Source: Kibdelosporangium persicum
Lineage (GTDB): Bacteria > Actinomycetota > Actinomycetes > Mycobacteriales > Pseudonocardiaceae
DNA length: 64,000 nucleotides
Direction of reading: 5' to 3'
Assembly: GCF_013280595.1 (NCBI RefSeq)
Contig: NZ_JAAATY010000011.1
Coordinates: forward strand, 186,001 to 250,000
Shown here: in pieces, positions 61,815 to 64,000 of the stretch
Layout: each line of letters starts with the position of its first letter
Numbering within the stretch: the first letter of the stretch is position 1
The notes under the pieces: generated by a model
Told to the model about the DNA's origin: nothing
The model's input: the letters and a program-made list of their open reading frames with translations, nothing else
Databases searched by the model: none
Program-made: the position numbers and the translations under genes

Positions 61815-61888
61815 GGGCCGGTAGCTCAGTTGGTCAGAGCAGGGGACTCATAATCCCTTGGCCGTGGGTTCGAGCCCCACCCGGCCCA
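61815..61888 (+). tRNA. tRNA with CAT anticodon (Ile2 more likely than Met)
   Basis: 74-nt cloverleaf: acceptor GGGCCGG / CCGGCCC with A discriminator, anticodon loop CTCATAA, T-arm GTGGG-TTCGAGC-CCCAC. CCA not encoded. The anticodon stem and variable region (AGGGGA...TCCCTTGGCCG) resemble tRNA-Ile2 of other bacteria, where C34 becomes lysidine, rather than elongator Met. Not initiator (no C1-A72, no GGG/CCC anticodon stem in that register). Confidence 0.9.
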
Positions 61889-61896
61889 CGGGCTCT

Positions 61897-61964
61897 GGGC
61901 GACCCTGCTCGGCGCTGGAGCGCCTCGCCGGGTCGCCCGTCATCATTTTGGGGGCCGAGCCCCC
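61897..61964 (+). terminator. Two hairpins after the CAT tRNA (includes GC repeat copy 2)
   Basis: GGGCGACCC (61897-61905) pairs with GGGTCGCCC (61930-61938), then GGGGGC-CGA-GCCCCC (61950-61964), the second copy of the dispersed GC hairpin at 37299. Likely end of the tRNA transcript. Confidence 0.6.
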
Positions 61965-62160
61965 ATATCCCCACGGTCGGGTTTCTTGCGTTCGCAGTGG
62001 GTTCGGGCGTTCTGTGGTGTTGGACCACTGAGGACCGGCGGTGATGTCCGGATATGGCCGGGCTCGGGGGTTGGCGTACTCGATCACGAGGTATGAGTCG
62101 AGCGGATGACGTGGTGTACCAAGGGTTTCGGGCGTTGCGGTTTTCGCTGCGCCAACGCGG

Positions 62161-62634
62161 CTAGCGGGTCGGCAGGACTGGGCCGCCGGTCCAGGTGGAG
62201 AAGATCAGGTGGGTCTCCACTCGGCCGACCTCGCGGCGGGCCGTGTACTCGTCGAGCACGAGGCGCTGGAGGTCGGCCGTGCTCGTGCAGGCGACGTGCA
62301 CGACGAAGTCGCTGGCTCCGGTCACGTGGTGCAGGGCCAAGGTTTCCGGCAGCGACAGCACATGCTTGACGAACGGGTCCACCAACGGCCGTGCGTGCGG
62401 CTGGACCTGTACCGCCAGCAGGGCCTGGATGCTGCGGCCGACCGCTTCGGGAGCCACCGTCGCGGTGTAGCCGGTGATCACGCCGAGGCGCTTGAGCCGC
62501 GCCACCCGGTCGAGGCAGGTCGACGGCGCCACGCCGACCTGGGCGGCGAGGTCCTTGTTGGCGATCCGGCCGTCGGCCTGCAGGATCCGCAGGATCGCGA
62601 CGTCCACCGAATCCAGGGTCTCGTTGTCGGGCAT
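62161..62634 (-). CDS. Lrp/AsnC family regulator
   Basis: 157 residues from ATG 62634. N-terminal AsnC HTH (DSVDVAILRILQADGRIANKDLAAQVGVAPSTCLDRV in outline) and a C-terminal RAM ligand-binding domain. Divergent, 131 bp from the PLP lyase gene, so it probably senses an amino acid handled by that enzyme, as MdeR/BkdR-type regulators do. Confidence 0.9.
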   Translation of the reverse strand: MPDNETLDSVDVAILRILQADGRIANKDLAAQVGVAPSTCLDRVARLKRLGVITGYTATVAPEAVGRSIQALLAVQVQPHARPLVDPFVKHVLSLPETLALHHVTGASDFVVHVACTSTADLQRLVLDEYTARREVGRVETHLIFSTWTGGPVLPTR

Positions 62635-62765
62635 GCGCCGAACCGTATCCGGTCGACACCAGGTTAACGACTCGTGCACCGAATCGGGAGGAACGATCAG
62701 GGCGGACAACCGAACTGAATACGGAGAACGTGCCACGAACCCGGATGGCCAGGCACGCTGCGGTC

Positions 62766-63878
62766 ATGACTCTCGACACCCGTGCGATCCACGCTGGTCG
62801 TGATGATCTCGTTGACCTCGGCGTCCACGCCGTTCCGCTGGACCTGTCCACCACCTACCCGGCGAGGGACAGCGGCGCCGAAGCGTCCCGGCTCGATGCC
62901 TTCGCCACCGGCGAACTGGACGGTGGCCTGCCCATCTACGGCCGGGTGAGCAACCCGACGGTGGAGCGGTTCGAAACGGCCCTCGCCGAACTGGAGGGAT
63001 GCGACGCCGCTGTCGCGTTCGCCAGTGGCATGGCTGCCCTCTCGGCGTGCCTGCTGGCCGCCGTCACCCAGGGCAAGCCGCATGTCGTCGGTATCAGGCC
63101 GTTGTACGGCACGACCGATCACCTCGTGGCGTCCGGACTGCTGGGCAACTTCGTCACCTGGGCCAGCGCCGACCTGGTCGCGGGCGCGATCCGCCCGGAC
63201 ACCGGACTGGTCATCGTCGAATCACCCGCCAACCCCACCCTGACCGAAGTGGACATCGCACGGCTCGTCGACGCCGCCGGTGACGTGCCTGTGTTGGTGG
63301 ACAACACGTTCGCGACTCCCGTGCTGCAGCGGCCCGTCGAGTACGGCGCCAAGATCGTGCTGCACAGCGCGACGAAATTCCTGGGCGGGCACGGCGATGT
63401 GATGGGCGGGATCGTCGCGTGCGACGAGGAGTACGCCCGTCTGCTGCGTCAGCTGCGGTTCGCCACCGGCGGAGTCCTGCATCCGCTGGCGGGATACCTG
63501 TTGCTGCGCGGCCTTTCCACGCTTCCGGTCCGCATCCGCGCGGCCTCGGCCAACGCCGCCGTGCTCGCCGAGCGGCTCACGCGGCACCCGAAGGTCCAGC
63601 GCGTGCACTACCCCAAGATCGGGGGAGCGCTGGTGTCCATCGAGGTGGCCGGTGACCCGCTCGCGGTCGTCTCCGGGGTACGGGTGTTCACGCCCGCGGT
63701 CAGCCTGGGCAGCGTCGACAGTCTCATCCAGCACCCGGGATCGCTGACCCACCGCATCATGACGGAGGCCGACCGCGGCGACGCGGGGATCAGCGACCAG
63801 CTGCTGCGGCTGTCGGTCGGCCTCGAGGACGTCGAAGACCTCTGGCACGACCTCGACCAGGCACTGCAGAAGGCCTAG
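62766..63878 (+). CDS. Cys/Met metabolism PLP-dependent lyase
   Basis: 370 residues from ATG 62766. Fold type I gamma-family: YGRVSNPTVERFE, SGMAALSACLLA, DNTFATPVLQRP and the Schiff-base Lys in LHSATKFLGGHGD. C-terminal SLIQHPGSLTHRIM is typical. Cystathionine gamma-lyase, gamma-synthase or methionine gamma-lyase activity are all possible. The loop between VHYP and GGALVS is about 15 residues shorter than usual. Confidence 0.9.
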   Translation: MTLDTRAIHAGRDDLVDLGVHAVPLDLSTTYPARDSGAEASRLDAFATGELDGGLPIYGRVSNPTVERFETALAELEGCDAAVAFASGMAALSACLLAAVTQGKPHVVGIRPLYGTTDHLVASGLLGNFVTWASADLVAGAIRPDTGLVIVESPANPTLTEVDIARLVDAAGDVPVLVDNTFATPVLQRPVEYGAKIVLHSATKFLGGHGDVMGGIVACDEEYARLLRQLRFATGGVLHPLAGYLLLRGLSTLPVRIRAASANAAVLAERLTRHPKVQRVHYPKIGGALVSIEVAGDPLAVVSGVRVFTPAVSLGSVDSLIQHPGSLTHRIMTEADRGDAGISDQLLRLSVGLEDVEDLWHDLDQALQKA

Positions 63879-63886
63879 AAACAGGC

Positions 63887-64000
63887 CTACTTGTTCGGCG
63901 ACACCATGATCGGTGATCCCTGCGGCACCGGCAGCACCTGGACCTTGCCGGACTTGATCGCCTCGTTGACCGCCTGCTGTTGCTGGTAGGCCTGGTATCC
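63887..64000 (-). CDS. C-terminal fragment of an unidentified protein
   Basis: Only the last 37 codons lie in the window, ending in TAG at 63887. The fragment has a Gln-rich YQAYQQQQAVNEAIKSG start, then VQVLPVPQGSPIMVSPNK. Probably a secreted or membrane protein tail; no family can be named. Convergent with the PLP lyase, only 8 bp apart. Confidence 0.6.
   Translation of the reverse strand, partial: GYQAYQQQQAVNEAIKSGKVQVLPVPQGSPIMVSPNK

Noticed and set aside
1-64000. CRISPR arrays, transposases, integrases, phage genes
   Set aside because: No regularly spaced repeats and no DDE, tyrosine or serine recombinase motifs were seen on either strand.

Overview
This is a high-GC actinobacterial chromosome segment, most likely from the order Pseudonocardiales (Amycolatopsis / Kibdelosporangium / Lentzea-like). 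The evidence is GC-rich third positions throughout, many GTG and TTG starts, GTGA/ATGA stop-start overlaps inside operons, and the conserved actinobacterial gene order lepA ... hemW ... hrcA-dnaJ-rsmE ... phoH-ybeY-corC-era-recO-uppS ... glyS ... dgt ... dnaG. No IS element, phage module or CRISPR array is visible. It is a housekeeping backbone interrupted by accessory blocks.

Layout. 1-5.1 kb: end of lepA, a small Cys-containing protein, a pentapeptide-repeat protein, a frameshifted HD hydrolase, and a secreted GH18 chitinase behind two DasR-like operators. 5.1-16.4 kb: nitronate monooxygenase, two tandem GNATs sharing an identical 110-bp block, two tandem DUF885 proteins, a DUF4230 protein, an amino-acid permease, a quinone-oxidoreductase-like enzyme, an RNase Sa-like nuclease with a coupled barstar-like inhibitor, a secreted beta-rich protein and a crotonase. 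16.5-24.9 kb (minus strand): a nine-gene sulfur operon (sulfite reductase, 51-aa zinc ribbon, cysH, cysD, cysN, SsuA/B/C-like transporter, sirohydrochlorin chelatase), headed by a 27-aa leader peptide, an attenuator-like terminator and a hairpin that covers the first Shine-Dalgarno. 25-37 kb: hemW, then about 6.8 kb of accessory genes (TetR/FAD monooxygenase pair, Hsp20 with a HAIR-like element, broken SDR, truncated IclR, Xre-ImmA/IrrE protein with an unknown partner), then hrcA-dnaJ-rsmE and a decayed tripeptidyl-aminopeptidase gene. 37.4-44.7 kb: HIT, phoH, ybeY, corC-like, a cytidine-deaminase-like pseudoenzyme, era, RDD, recO, uppS and a YbjN-like protein.

44.7-50.5 kb looks like a metal (zinc) homeostasis block: UPF0718 permease and its TIGR03943 partner, a Zur-like Fur protein translationally coupled to an ArsR/SmtB sensor with an intact alpha-5 zinc site, and a His-rich protein whose C-terminus is two tandem 27-residue nine-cysteine modules (metallothionein-like), followed by glyS. 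51-64 kb: an AbiEi/PD-(D/E)XK-type orphan next to two DnaA-box-like sequences, a DUF218 protein, dgt, a small basic protein coupled to a bacterial serpin, a crotonase, a carboxymuconolactone-decarboxylase-like protein with a textbook ECF41 promoter facing the ECF41 sigma gene, dnaG, a methyltransferase, tRNA-Asn and a CAT-anticodon tRNA, an Lrp regulator divergent from a Cys/Met-type PLP lyase, and the 3' end of an unidentified gene.

The items I consider most worth following are the duplicated nine-Cys metallothionein-like protein in its zinc-regulator setting, the sulfur-operon leader, the ECF41 promoter/sigma/CMD unit, and the serpin with its coupled small basic protein.
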